From an uncultured Prevotella sp. (lineage in GTDB: Bacteria; Bacteroidota; Bacteroidia; Bacteroidales; Bacteroidaceae): a DNA stretch of 57,672 bases. Both the position numbers and the translations under genes were made by a program. Of this stretch, positions 27,797 through 36,645 are shown in pieces (within the stretch, counting starts at the first letter, position 1; every line of letters begins with the position of its first letter). Under the pieces are notes generated by a model that worked only from the letters and a program-made list of their open reading frames with translations, was not told where the DNA came from and did no database searches. The stretch is from NCBI GenBank assembly GCA_947169685.1, contig CAMVQS010000008.1, positions 1 to 57,672 on the forward strand, written 5' to 3'.

Positions 27797-28705
27797 ATGA
27801 GTGAAGTAAAGAAAAACTCGCTGAAGGCATGGGTGCTTGCCGCACGTCCTAAGACGTTGTCGGGTGCTGCCGTGCCGGTGTTGATAGGTTTGGCCTTGGC
27901 CTTTGTCGATATGAAGGCGCAGTTTGGCTTGGAGTACTTCAGTTGGACGGCAGCGGTGTTGTGTCTGCTGTTTGCTGAGGTGATGCAGGTGGATGCGAAT
28001 TTCATCAACGACTTCTTTGACTATGCCAACGGTAACGACGATACGGAACGCCGCTTAGGACCCTTACGTGCCTGCACGCAGGGGTGGGTTAGCCTTGATG
28101 CCATGAAGAGGGCCATTGCGCTGACCACGGTGCTGGCCTGCGTGGTGGGTTTGCCGCTCGTCTGGTTCGGAGGTCTTGAGATGATTGCAGTGGGATTGTT
28201 CTGTGTCGTGTTCTGCTTCCTTTACACCACCCATCTGTCCTATATGGGCTTGGGCGACGTGCTGGTGCTGCTGTTCTTTGGCATCGTGCCCGTCTGCGTC
28301 ACCTATTATATTCAGATGCATACCCTCACGTGGCAGGTCTTCCTGGCTTCGTTGGCCTGTGGACTGGTGGTTGACGGGCTCTTGATAGTCAACAACTACC
28401 GTGACCGCGATAACGACCGTGAGGACGGGAAGATGACGCTGGTGGTGAGAATTGGCGCAGAGAAGAGCCGTTACCTCTATCTGCTGTTAGGCGTGGTGGC
28501 TGTGCTTATGGGTTTGGTGTTCTGGCAGAACGGCCATCTGCTGGCCTTCGTCCTGCCGTTCGTCTATCTTGTGCTCCACTTTTATACCTACCTGAAAATG
28601 GTTCGCATCCATCGTGGACGCGAACTGAATATTTGCTTGGGCGAGACGGCCCGTAACATTTTGATTTACGGCCTTTGTGTAGTGGCGGGTCTGCTCGTTA
28701 GCTGA
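27797..28705 (+). CDS. menA: 1,4-dihydroxy-2-naphthoate polyprenyltransferase MenA
   Basis: UbiA-superfamily integral membrane enzyme that attaches the polyprenyl tail to DHNA in menaquinone synthesis. The two Asp-rich motifs are present: NDFFDYANGNDDTE near residue 72 and NNYRDRDNDREDGKMT near residue 200. About eight hydrophobic helices fill the 302 aa. The frame is open further upstream to 27725, but that would overlap the HD gene; the ATG at 27797 gives the typical family start (KAWVLAARPKTLSGA). The stop overlaps the end of a small minus-strand gene by 8 bp. Confidence 0.93.
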   Translation: MSEVKKNSLKAWVLAARPKTLSGAAVPVLIGLALAFVDMKAQFGLEYFSWTAAVLCLLFAEVMQVDANFINDFFDYANGNDDTERRLGPLRACTQGWVSLDAMKRAIALTTVLACVVGLPLVWFGGLEMIAVGLFCVVFCFLYTTHLSYMGLGDVLVLLFFGIVPVCVTYYIQMHTLTWQVFLASLACGLVVDGLLIVNNYRDRDNDREDGKMTLVVRIGAEKSRYLYLLLGVVAVLMGLVFWQNGHLLAFVLPFVYLVLHFYTYLKMVRIHRGRELNICLGETARNILIYGLCVVAGLLVS

Positions 28706-28847
28706 AGTACCACCACGCAAGGGCTATGCCTGCAATCACAACAATACTGATAATGCTCTTGATGAGGCAACTGGCTACTTTCTTGATGGCCAGGAAGCCG
28801 ACAACGATCAGTACCAGTATAATAATATAATGTATATAGTCTGACAT
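28698..28847 (-). CDS. Small hydrophobic membrane protein, 49 aa
   Basis: A short frame not matching a family I know. It encodes two hydrophobic helices (about residues 5-20 and 30-46) separated by a short KKVASCLIK turn, ending in AWWYFS. The start is 6 bp after the stop of the porin gene upstream on the same strand, so coupled translation is likely. Its last 8 bp overlap the menA 3' end. Hydrophobic pattern and position support a real gene. Confidence 0.6.
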   Translation of the reverse strand: MSDYIHYIIILVLIVVGFLAIKKVASCLIKSIISIVVIAGIALAWWYFS

Positions 28848-28853
28848 AACGGT

Positions 28854-31154
28854 TTAGTTATAGAAGTTCCACGAAACGCCGAAACGCAGGGTACCTTCGT
28901 TCATGGGGTAGTGGGGCGTCAGGAAGTAGTTGCGCGTGCCACTGCCTGCATTCACGTGGCTGTACATGACGAAGAAACGGGTACGCTTCAGGTGCATGTT
29001 GGCATAGACATCCACAAACGGATAACCGCCCAGCTCCACGCGGCTGTCGGCATTCTGCTGTATGGCAAACTGGCTCAGCTGCGGACAGTAGTCGGGGGCG
29101 TCGTACTTGGTGAAGTAGGTCACGTCAGCGCCAATCTCGAAGGTCAGCTGCTTCACTACCTTGAACTTGATGTAGAGGTTGCTGAAGATGTTGAGCGACG
29201 GCAACGGCAGCACCTCCTTGTTGCTGGAGTTCTGGTAGGTGATGACGTTCTCCCAGTTCAGGATGCCCAGTCGGAAGTCCTGACGCAGTTGTGCCGTCAG
29301 GATGTTGATGTTGCCCGTCTCCTGATAGACGTTGGCCAGCATGTTCGTCCGGCTGTTGTCGCTGTAGTCGTACGACATGCCCAGATAAGTATAGTTCTGC
29401 ATCTCTTCCACGGCCACGCGAAGCTGCGTCTTGGTCTTGGGGTAGCTGAACAGCCCTTCAATGCGCAGACGGTTCTCCTTCGACAGGTCGTCGTTGTCCC
29501 ACCAGAAGTGCTTGGAGTGGTAGTGCGTCAGGAGATAGACGGGAGCGGTGCGGTGCAGATAGGCGCTGGCAGCCAGCTGAACGGTGTCGCCGAAGAGCGG
29601 GAAGTTCAGGTCGGCGTTGAAGTCAATCTTCATGTCGCCTATGCTGGCACCTGCCACGCAGGTCTCGGCCGTCAGTCCGTAGTGCAGCGTCTTGCCCTGT
29701 GTCTTGATGAGTTGTCCGCCAATGCTGATGTCGTGCTCGGTGTGCCGTCCCATGGTGGTGTAGGTCTCACCGCTGATGGTGTCGGGCATGTGGAAACGTC
29801 GGTACTCGTGCGAGGCAAAGACCTTCAGTCTGGCCTTGGCATATTTGTTGAAGCCCTCAAGCAGTGCGATGGCAAAGGTGTTCTTGACAGTCAGGTAACG
29901 TGTCTGGTCGTAGATGGAGTCACCGCTGAAGACCCGTTCGTCGTTCTCATCGAAGTAGGTGTTGCCATAGTAGCCCGTGGGCGTGGCGTGTGCCTGGTAG
30001 ATGCGGTCGTAGTTGTTCACGTCAAGCGTGTGGATGAAGCTCGTCACGGGTACAAATACCTGTTTCATTGTGGAGTCGTTCAGCGCCTCGGCAGCCAGCA
30101 GACTGTCGCGCTTTTCGTGGCTATCGACGACGATGCGTGTGGTGTCTGCCTGCGTGGCAGAAGGGTCGGCAGGTGGCAGTTCGCCCACCACTCTGGCGCC
30201 CTCAGGACGGCCCATGGGCTTGGACTCCGCTCCGTCTTTGTTCTTGGGCTTCTTGTCCGCCGCAAACTGGCGGGCCTTGATTTCTTCCTCAGTCATTCTT
30301 TCCTGACGGTAGAAACCAATGTTGTAACGGTGGCTCAGCAGCAGGTGCTGGCTGTTGTTACGGTTCCAGTTCGATGACAGGATGGTGGGAATCTCGTTGG
30401 CTGTGAACGATGTTGCCTCACCTTCAGGATGGCGGATGTAGTCGTCGTTGGTGATACCGCCGTTCTCGGCCACCTTCTGGTGATATGCCGTAAACAGGGC
30501 GTGCATCTGGTACTGGTCGCCCAGGTACGAGCCATAGAGCGTTGCACCGAAGTGCGATGCAGCTTGGTTGCTGTAGTAGCCGCGGGCATAGGCGTAGTTC
30601 AGGTCGAAGCCGAAGCCTAACTGCTTGTTGGCATTTACGGCAAACTTGGCGTCGATGTGGTCTTCACCGTATTGCTTGTCACCGCAGTTGTCGTACGATA
30701 TGTTGGTGAAGGGCGACAGCGTATTGGTGAAGTGGAACTCGTCAGGCTGTTTCACGAACCAGCTGTAGGGTTGTGTGAAGATGAACTCATCCCATTCGGG
30801 ACGGTCCGCGAAGATACGGCTCAGGCGGGGCGTGTAGTTGTTACCCGTCGTGTTGTATTCTCCATAGACGCCCGTGTTGAAGATGGTGTTCATGTAGAGG
30901 TGGGGCATCGTGTCAATCTCGGCAGGACGCACGTCGCCAAACTGTCGGTCGATGGTCCACACGTGCAGCCCCCTGGGAATCTCCTTCGTCTTGGTGGTGT
31001 CCGTCTTGTGCTTGTTGAAGTTTCCGCCACCTTCGTTGCGTGTGGTGATGTTGCCCTCTTCGTCTATCTGTTTGAAGCTTTGAGCCGAGACCGGCAGAGC
31101 CAGCAGCCACAGGCCGACAGCTAAAAGCCAACAATTATAGCGCATCTTTCTCAT
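28854..31154 (-). CDS. Putative porin (Porin_10-type outer membrane protein)
   Basis: A 766-aa outer membrane beta-barrel. A Sec signal peptide is seen at residues 1-24 (ends VSAQ). The start of the mature part (FKQIDEEGNITTRNEGGG) and the long strand-rich body resemble the Bacteroidetes putative porin family. A polar, low-complexity insert lies near residues 300-345 (KPKNKDGAESKPMGRPEGA). The chain ends in RFGVSWNFYN with aromatic residues typical for barrel closure. It is the third gene of a minus-strand operon with a DUF4468 protein, a 74-aa membrane protein and a 49-aa membrane protein. The solute is unknown. Confidence 0.82.
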   Translation of the reverse strand: MRKMRYNCWLLAVGLWLLALPVSAQSFKQIDEEGNITTRNEGGGNFNKHKTDTTKTKEIPRGLHVWTIDRQFGDVRPAEIDTMPHLYMNTIFNTGVYGEYNTTGNNYTPRLSRIFADRPEWDEFIFTQPYSWFVKQPDEFHFTNTLSPFTNISYDNCGDKQYGEDHIDAKFAVNANKQLGFGFDLNYAYARGYYSNQAASHFGATLYGSYLGDQYQMHALFTAYHQKVAENGGITNDDYIRHPEGEATSFTANEIPTILSSNWNRNNSQHLLLSHRYNIGFYRQERMTEEEIKARQFAADKKPKNKDGAESKPMGRPEGARVVGELPPADPSATQADTTRIVVDSHEKRDSLLAAEALNDSTMKQVFVPVTSFIHTLDVNNYDRIYQAHATPTGYYGNTYFDENDERVFSGDSIYDQTRYLTVKNTFAIALLEGFNKYAKARLKVFASHEYRRFHMPDTISGETYTTMGRHTEHDISIGGQLIKTQGKTLHYGLTAETCVAGASIGDMKIDFNADLNFPLFGDTVQLAASAYLHRTAPVYLLTHYHSKHFWWDNDDLSKENRLRIEGLFSYPKTKTQLRVAVEEMQNYTYLGMSYDYSDNSRTNMLANVYQETGNINILTAQLRQDFRLGILNWENVITYQNSSNKEVLPLPSLNIFSNLYIKFKVVKQLTFEIGADVTYFTKYDAPDYCPQLSQFAIQQNADSRVELGGYPFVDVYANMHLKRTRFFVMYSHVNAGSGTRNYFLTPHYPMNEGTLRFGVSWNFYN

Positions 31155-31379
31155 TTAAAGCTTGAATATTCTGATAACCAGTTCAACGAATTTGAATACC
31201 ATGCCCGTCAGCACGATGATGGTACCCGTCTGGTGGTCGCTGATGAAGTACCAGCTGACGCCCACCACGGCACATACCATGAAAATAACGTTCAGCACCA
31301 GGCGCAGCCTCGGGTGGGGGATGGGCTTCTGGTGTTGACGGAGTTGGTGACGACTGTGTATCTGTTCAATGTCTTCCAT
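31155..31379 (-). CDS. Small membrane protein, 74 aa
   Basis: Family not recognised. A basic, His-rich start (residues 1-25, HSRHQLRQHQKPIPHPRLR) is followed by two hydrophobic helices (about 27-45 and 53-72). It fits exactly between its neighbours: 2 bp after the DUF4468 gene stop and directly before the porin gene. Probably an inner membrane protein cotranscribed with the porin. Confidence 0.75.
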   Translation of the reverse strand: MEDIEQIHSRHQLRQHQKPIPHPRLRLVLNVIFMVCAVVGVSWYFISDHQTGTIIVLTGMVFKFVELVIRIFKL

Positions 31380-31381
31380 GA

Positions 31382-31999
31382 TTATTTCAGTATCTCCTCG
31401 AATTTCGTGAATATAAAGTCCTTACGGTCAATGGTCTTGCGACGGAACTTGCCGTTGTTGCGATAAAGCTTTGTCTTCTTCTTGTTCAGCGCCTCCTCGT
31501 CGGTAATCCATTCCTCGGCAGTAAAATGCTGCGGCTTGCGTTCCTCTTCGTACAGATAGCTGATGCGCGTCATGCGCGCTGTGGCCTGTCCGTCCTTGCA
31601 ATCCACGATGAGGTAGTAGCGCAGGCGCGTACGGTCGAGTGCCAACGCTCTGTCGGTGAATACCAGCCACTCCAGGAAGTCGCCCACAATCTGGTGCTTC
31701 TCTTTGTCCTGTACCACCACGCTGCTCTGCTCAAACTGGTTGCCGCCCTTCGTCATGCGCTCCATGTAGTCGAGCAATGTCTCGTAAATCTCGTCGGCAG
31801 ACTTGCCTGGAGCGTTGAATGTCTGCTCGAAGGTCACCTTGCCGTCAACCACGGGAACGGCACCAGCCAGGTATTTCTGGTCACGGTTCACTCTTACTTC
31901 CTCAGTCCTCGTCGTTGGTGCGTCGGGCACCTCCCAGTCGTTCTGTGCGGTAGCCGCAAGGGGCAGGCACATCATGATGAATGCATATACTTTCCTCAT
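31382..31999 (-). CDS. DUF4468-type exported protein
   Basis: A 205-aa protein with a Sec signal peptide (residues 1-18, AATAQ). The body contains the DUF4468 pattern, a TBP-like alpha/beta fold found in Bacteroidetes exported proteins: KVTFEQTFNAPGKSADEIYE, then FLEWLVFTDRALALDRTRLRYYLIVDCKDGQA split over strands. Function is unknown; members are periplasmic or outer-membrane associated. It is the first gene of the porin operon, with a well-formed promoter upstream. Confidence 0.8.
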   Translation of the reverse strand: MRKVYAFIMMCLPLAATAQNDWEVPDAPTTRTEEVRVNRDQKYLAGAVPVVDGKVTFEQTFNAPGKSADEIYETLLDYMERMTKGGNQFEQSSVVVQDKEKHQIVGDFLEWLVFTDRALALDRTRLRYYLIVDCKDGQATARMTRISYLYEEERKPQHFTAEEWITDEEALNKKKTKLYRNNGKFRRKTIDRKDFIFTKFEEILK

Positions 32000-32020
32000 C
32001 GTTATTATTATTTAATGCTG

Positions 32021-32051
32021 CAAAGGTACGAATAAGTGAGCAAAATGCAAA
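32021..32051 (-). promoter_or_regulatory. Promoter of the DUF4468/porin operon
   Basis: Minus strand TTTG (32051-32048), 19 bp, TACCTTTG (32028-32021), 22 bp upstream of the ATG. This element matches the one at 18944-18974. Confidence 0.75.
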
Positions 32052-32066
32052 ATAAATTACGATTTC

Positions 32067-32097
32067 TTTGTATTTTCGAACAAAATTGCTAATTTTG
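32067..32097 (+). promoter_or_regulatory. Promoter of the TPR gene
   Basis: TTTG (32067-32070), 19 bp, TAATTTTG (32090-32097). It fixes the TPR gene start downstream of about 32102 and is divergent from the porin operon promoter 16 bp away. Confidence 0.75.
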
Positions 32098-32109
32098 CGG
32101 TTTCTGGTA

Positions 32110-34317
32110 ATGATTATGGAAAGAAACGAAGGATTGAAACGGGTGCTGGCACAGTTGGCACGACGCAATACAGGACGGGCTCTGACGGAGTTGCACAACT
32201 TCTTTGCCGCGTGGCCAAGGCCGCAGGCAGAGGGTGAGATGGATGCGCTGATGGCTGAGTATCAGACGATGACGCACTACTGGCGGCACGGCTATAAGGA
32301 CCCGCAACTCATGGAGAATTATGAGCTGCTGTTGCATAGGACGTACCGGCTCTATGCCGACACGTCGCTGTGGCGGCGCATCGGCAGTTCGCCCTTCGTG
32401 TCAACCACGTACTCAAACCTGATACTGCAGTCGCGCGAGTGGTCGGTGGCAAACGTACGGCAGGAGATGGAGACGTTTGTGAGCGACGTGGCGATGGTGG
32501 AGCTGGCTCCTGCCAACAAGCAGGATGAGCGTCGTGTGGAGCTCTATGCCCGCCATCAGCAGCAGATGAGTCTGTTGTTCGACTACATCTGGACGTCGCG
32601 CCAGTGGAGCGATGCTACGGCAGCGGCCTTTGAGGAGATGTTGCTTTCGCCTACCATCGACAACCGTGACCAGCAGCTTCTTGTGTCAGCTGTGACGCTG
32701 TCGCTCATCAACACGTTCGACTTCGTGAAGTTCCGTATGCTGGTGAACGTCTATCGGCAGTCGGCTGACGAACTGGTGCGCCAGCGTGCGTTAGTGGGTT
32801 GGGTGCTGGGACGCAACTACACGTTGTCGAGTGTGTTTCCGGAGGAGCTTCAGCTTGTCAACTCCCTGCTGGAAGACGAGGAGGTGCAGAAGGAGCTGGC
32901 GGAGCTGCAGATACAGATGATATACACGGTGAACGCGGAAAGCGACCACCAGAAGATACAGTCGGAGATTATGCCCGACATCCTGAAACACAACAACTTC
33001 CGCATTACACGTCACGGCATAGAAGAGGTGGAGGATGACCCCTTGGAGGACATTCTGCATCCAGAGGCTGACGACGAGCGCATGGAGAAGGTGGAGGAGT
33101 CGTTCCGTAAGATGGTGGATATGCAGAAGCAGGGTTCCGACATCTACTTTGGCGGTTTCTCGCAGATGAAGCGCTTTTCGTTCTTCCGTCAGATCAGCAA
33201 CTGGTTCATGCCCTTCACGCTGAACCATCCGGAAGTGGTGGAGACCATGAAACGCCTGCATTCCAACCGTTTCCTGCAACAGTTGCTGGCTACGGGGCCC
33301 TTCTGTAATAGTGATAAGTACTCGTTTGTCTTCGCGTTCAGCCAGGTGCTGGAACGTGTACCCCAGAACCTGCGCGAGATGCTGGAGCGCGGCGAGGCAT
33401 CGATGGGCGAGATTCCAGAGGAGGAGATACATACGCCGACCTACATCCGACGCATGTACCTGCAGGACCTCTATCGCTTCTTCCGCCTGTTCCCTTACGC
33501 TGCGCAGTTTGACCATCCTTTCCAGACGGACGGCGAGCTGGGACACGTGCTGTTCTTTGCGTCGCCGCTGTTCAAGGGGACGGCTCTTGAACGCCATTTC
33601 GACAAGGTGGCCACGATGCTGTTGCGTCAGAAGCGCTATCTGGACGAGGAACGCCTGCTCAGAAACTACAGTGAAGAGCATCAGGGGTATATGTACTGGA
33701 TGGCTAAGGCCACGACGTGGTCACGTGGGAAAAGTGCGATGCCCGAACAGGAGGTGCTGAAGGCGGTGAGGGAATGTTACGAGGAGGCGCTCCGCCTGCA
33801 GCCTGACAGCGAAAAGGCCCGTCAGGGACTGGCGCGCACGCTCTTTGCCTGCAAGCAGTACGACGAGGCCATCGGTCTGTATGACAAGCTCATCGAGGCT
33901 AATCCCACGAAGAAGAACTACGAGCTGAACCGTGCCGTCTGCCTGACGAACGTGGGACGTTACGAAGAGGCCCGTAACACGCTCTACCGCATGAACTACG
34001 AGGCTCCCGACGACCTGAACGTGCTGCGTGTCTTGGCGTGGACCTTGACAGGCGAAGGCAAATACGAACAGGCGTTGCCCATGTACGAGCGGCTTACTTC
34101 AGACGACGGCTACGTGGCTGACGACTTCCTGAATCAGGGTTATTGCCTCTGGTTTGCAGGACAGGACATCGCAGGTGCCGTCAAGAGCTTCCGTCGTTAT
34201 CTGACTGAAGCCGAAGCGTCGGCCGACCAGGTGATGGAGAATGAGCGTGAGCTGTTGGAGCGGAAGGGGATTACTGAGCCTGAGATGCAGATGATGCTCG
34301 ATGCCATCTCTTCTTGA
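32110..34317 (+). CDS. Large TPR-repeat protein
   Basis: A soluble protein of about 735 aa with no signal peptide. The frame is open from 32068, but that start would lie upstream of the promoter -7 box, so ATG 32110 or 32116 (MERNEG) is used here, giving a leader of only a few nucleotides. The N-terminal ~540 residues are helical and unlike a known domain to me. The C-terminal ~180 residues contain TPR units (AKATTWSRG region onward; GLARTLFACKQYDEAIGLYDK; NRAVCLTNVGRYEEARNTLY; LAWTLTGEGKYEQALPMYER). TPRs mediate protein-protein contacts; the partner is unknown. The 3' end overlaps the convergent acyltransferase gene by 47 bp. Confidence 0.8.
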   Translation: MIMERNEGLKRVLAQLARRNTGRALTELHNFFAAWPRPQAEGEMDALMAEYQTMTHYWRHGYKDPQLMENYELLLHRTYRLYADTSLWRRIGSSPFVSTTYSNLILQSREWSVANVRQEMETFVSDVAMVELAPANKQDERRVELYARHQQQMSLLFDYIWTSRQWSDATAAAFEEMLLSPTIDNRDQQLLVSAVTLSLINTFDFVKFRMLVNVYRQSADELVRQRALVGWVLGRNYTLSSVFPEELQLVNSLLEDEEVQKELAELQIQMIYTVNAESDHQKIQSEIMPDILKHNNFRITRHGIEEVEDDPLEDILHPEADDERMEKVEESFRKMVDMQKQGSDIYFGGFSQMKRFSFFRQISNWFMPFTLNHPEVVETMKRLHSNRFLQQLLATGPFCNSDKYSFVFAFSQVLERVPQNLREMLERGEASMGEIPEEEIHTPTYIRRMYLQDLYRFFRLFPYAAQFDHPFQTDGELGHVLFFASPLFKGTALERHFDKVATMLLRQKRYLDEERLLRNYSEEHQGYMYWMAKATTWSRGKSAMPEQEVLKAVRECYEEALRLQPDSEKARQGLARTLFACKQYDEAIGLYDKLIEANPTKKNYELNRAVCLTNVGRYEEARNTLYRMNYEAPDDLNVLRVLAWTLTGEGKYEQALPMYERLTSDDGYVADDFLNQGYCLWFAGQDIAGAVKSFRRYLTEAEASADQVMENERELLERKGITEPEMQMMLDAISS

Positions 34318-35383
34318 TCTGGCGATAGCCCCACGTCCACAGTAGCGGCAAGCCTACGCCGGCAATGGTGTAAAGCACCCAGAACCAATCTTCCTTTGCA
34401 TAGTCGTGTATGACCATGTGGCAGCCTATCTGTCGCGGGTCGAGTCCGTAGTACCATATCTTCAGCAGGCTGACGAGCTTGAACGAGAGAATATGGAACA
34501 CGAAGATGGGCAGCGTGTTGTCGCCGCAGAAGACGAGGAACCGCTTGAACCAGCCCTCATGTTTGTCGAGCCACGTGCTGACGTTATAGACCATGAGACA
34601 GCCGCAGAGGGCAGGGAAGGGCAGCGAGAGGAACTGCTCGAACGAGGAGCGCCAGTTCATGTTGGCCCACAGGTTCTGGGAGAACCACCAGACGATGACG
34701 GCAAAGAGCAGCGTTGTCCACCACGTGGGGCGGTACTTCTCTTCCCACTGGCGGAAGATGAAGCCACAGCCGAAGAAGAAACACCCCATGAGCTCGCGGT
34801 AGCCGCCTTGCACGAGCGTGATGACCTTCAGACCGTCGTAGGTTTTCCACGCACAGAGTAGCAGCAGCAGGATGCAGATGAGGTAGGGGATATAGCGTTT
34901 GTAGTTTTTCAGCAAAAGGTCGAGCCCCTTATATATAATAAGGTATAGGATGCTGGCCACAAACAGTCCGCGGAAGAACCAGAACGCTCCGTTGAGGAAC
35001 TGGTCGTAACCGCCCATTGCCGTCAGGATGTTCCAGAAGCACTGTTCCATCTGGTGCCACGTGTAAGGATGGGTGACACCGCCCGACTCGTTGCCATAGA
35101 CCTCGTTCATGATGCCGAGGTCGAACATCCAGTTGTGCAGAATCAGGAAGATGACGCTCCACTTGACGAAAGGCCAGTAGAGCCCTTTGATGCGCTTCTT
35201 GACGAACGTTGCTTCGTCGTCGAGGTACTTCACGCTGAAGAAGTAGCCAGAGGCAGCGAAGAACAGCGGCATGTGGAACTCATAGAGGAAACGGTGCAGC
35301 ACGTCGGGTGACTCGGCGTGTCCGATGACCATGAGGATGATGGCGATGGCCTTGCAGATGGAGATGACGGTGTTGCGGTTCAT
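34271..35383 (-). CDS. Acyltransferase 3 family membrane protein
   Basis: Integral membrane O-acyltransferase of about 370 aa with around ten helices. The family signature is near the start: CKAIAIILMVIGHAESP (catalytic His) and FHMPLFFAASGYFF. Such proteins acetylate or acylate surface polysaccharides, lipids or peptidoglycan. The frame is open to 35452, but the ATG at 35383 overlaps the stop of the upstream gene (ATGA), which is the likely start. It is the last gene of the kdsA operon, so a role in modifying lipopolysaccharide or lipids is plausible but inferred. Confidence 0.82.
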   Translation of the reverse strand: MNRNTVISICKAIAIILMVIGHAESPDVLHRFLYEFHMPLFFAASGYFFSVKYLDDEATFVKKRIKGLYWPFVKWSVIFLILHNWMFDLGIMNEVYGNESGGVTHPYTWHQMEQCFWNILTAMGGYDQFLNGAFWFFRGLFVASILYLIIYKGLDLLLKNYKRYIPYLICILLLLLCAWKTYDGLKVITLVQGGYRELMGCFFFGCGFIFRQWEEKYRPTWWTTLLFAVIVWWFSQNLWANMNWRSSFEQFLSLPFPALCGCLMVYNVSTWLDKHEGWFKRFLVFCGDNTLPIFVFHILSFKLVSLLKIWYYGLDPRQIGCHMVIHDYAKEDWFWVLYTIAGVGLPLLWTWGYRQIKKRWHRASSASQAQ

Positions 35384-36645
35384 AGGAAGGGTGATAACAG
35401 ATGGGCGAACCAGCCACGGAACTTCTGCCAGGGAGTACGGAAACGGTCCCACTCCTCAGGCGTTAGATAGACACTTTGCAGCTTGTCGCGGTCAAACATC
35501 TGGTCGAGTTCACGCGTGGTCTCTGGGTCGATGATGACAGCATTCTCCTCGTAGTCCCAGCGCAAGCTACGTGCATTGAGGTTGGCGCTGCCCACGGTGC
35601 AGTACTTACCGTCGATCATGATAACCTTCGAATGATGGAACCCTGGCTGATAGAGCCAGACGTGAACGCCTTTCTTCATTAGCTTATGCACGTTGTAGAA
35701 CACGCAGTCGGGGGTGAGGGGAATGTCGCTCTTGGCCGACACCATGATCTCCACCTTCACGCCACGCTTGACGGCGTTCTTCAGTGCTTTCTTGAGCTTG
35801 CGGTTCAGCGTGAGATAGGGGTTGATGAGCTTGATGGAATCCTGTGCGCTGTTGATGGCCTCGAGGTAGAACGTGCGGATGATGTCAGGCGTCTTTTCCG
35901 GCTCACGGTTGATGATGCCCACCTTCTTATGGCCGGCAGTCGCCGTGGTATCAGGACGCAGGCCTTCAAAGCCGTAGGGCATCCATGCACGGTAGTAGTC
36001 GGCCCCGTGAATGTTCTGGTGGGCGGTCTTGTTCCATATCTTTAGGAAAATGGTCTGCAAGTCATGGACGGCACTTCCCTCAATGCGACAGTGGATGTCA
36101 CGCCATTCGCCTACCTGTTCCGTTCCCACGATGTAGTAGTCGGCAACGTTCATGCCGCCCGTGTAGGCTATCTGGCCGTCAATGACGACAATCTTACGGT
36201 GGTCGCGACTGAACACATGGTTCACCCAGGGGAAACGGATGGGGTCGAACTCGTAGATCTCGATGCTGTCCTGGCGCAGGGCTTCCAGGTGTCGTTTCTT
36301 CAGTGGTCGGTTGTTCGAGTCGTTGCCAAAGCCGTCGAACAGCGCCCGTACCTTGACCCCTTCGCGGCGTTTCTCACGCAGGATGTTGAAGAGTAGGGAA
36401 GCAATACTGTCATTGCGGAAGTTGAAGTATTCCAGATGAACGCTCTGCTTGGCCTGACGAATGGCCTTGAACATGTCCTCGAACTTGTCGTGGCCGCTCA
36501 GGAACAGTGTCACGCTGTTATCGTCAGTAAAGTGGATGCCTTTGTCCTGCAGCACTTTTACGATGACAGAATCGCTGCCCTGTGCATGGATTCGTCCCAT
36601 GCACAAGACAGCGAGTAAAATGGTCAATAGGGTTATCCGCCTCAT
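35380..36645 (-). CDS. Phospholipase D-superfamily protein, cardiolipin synthase-like
   Basis: A 421-aa protein with two HKD motifs, HRKIVVID (near residue 155) and HSKVIMID (near residue 342), which together form the phosphatidyl-transfer active site. The order and spacing match bacterial cardiolipin synthases, which join two phosphatidylglycerols. Unusually for that family, it has a cleavable signal peptide (residues 1-22, ending HAQ) instead of two N-terminal membrane helices, so an exported, periplasmic enzyme is suggested. It overlaps the upstream regulator gene by 4 bp and the downstream acyltransferase by 4 bp. Confidence 0.85.
   Translation of the reverse strand: MRRITLLTILLAVLCMGRIHAQGSDSVIVKVLQDKGIHFTDDNSVTLFLSGHDKFEDMFKAIRQAKQSVHLEYFNFRNDSIASLLFNILREKRREGVKVRALFDGFGNDSNNRPLKKRHLEALRQDSIEIYEFDPIRFPWVNHVFSRDHRKIVVIDGQIAYTGGMNVADYYIVGTEQVGEWRDIHCRIEGSAVHDLQTIFLKIWNKTAHQNIHGADYYRAWMPYGFEGLRPDTTATAGHKKVGIINREPEKTPDIIRTFYLEAINSAQDSIKLINPYLTLNRKLKKALKNAVKRGVKVEIMVSAKSDIPLTPDCVFYNVHKLMKKGVHVWLYQPGFHHSKVIMIDGKYCTVGSANLNARSLRWDYEENAVIIDPETTRELDQMFDRDKLQSVYLTPEEWDRFRTPWQKFRGWFAHLLSPFL

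Noticed and set aside
28911..30377. 488-codon plus-strand frame inside the porin gene
   Set aside because: Antisense shadow of the porin; Val/Gln/His-biased composition and no domain pattern.
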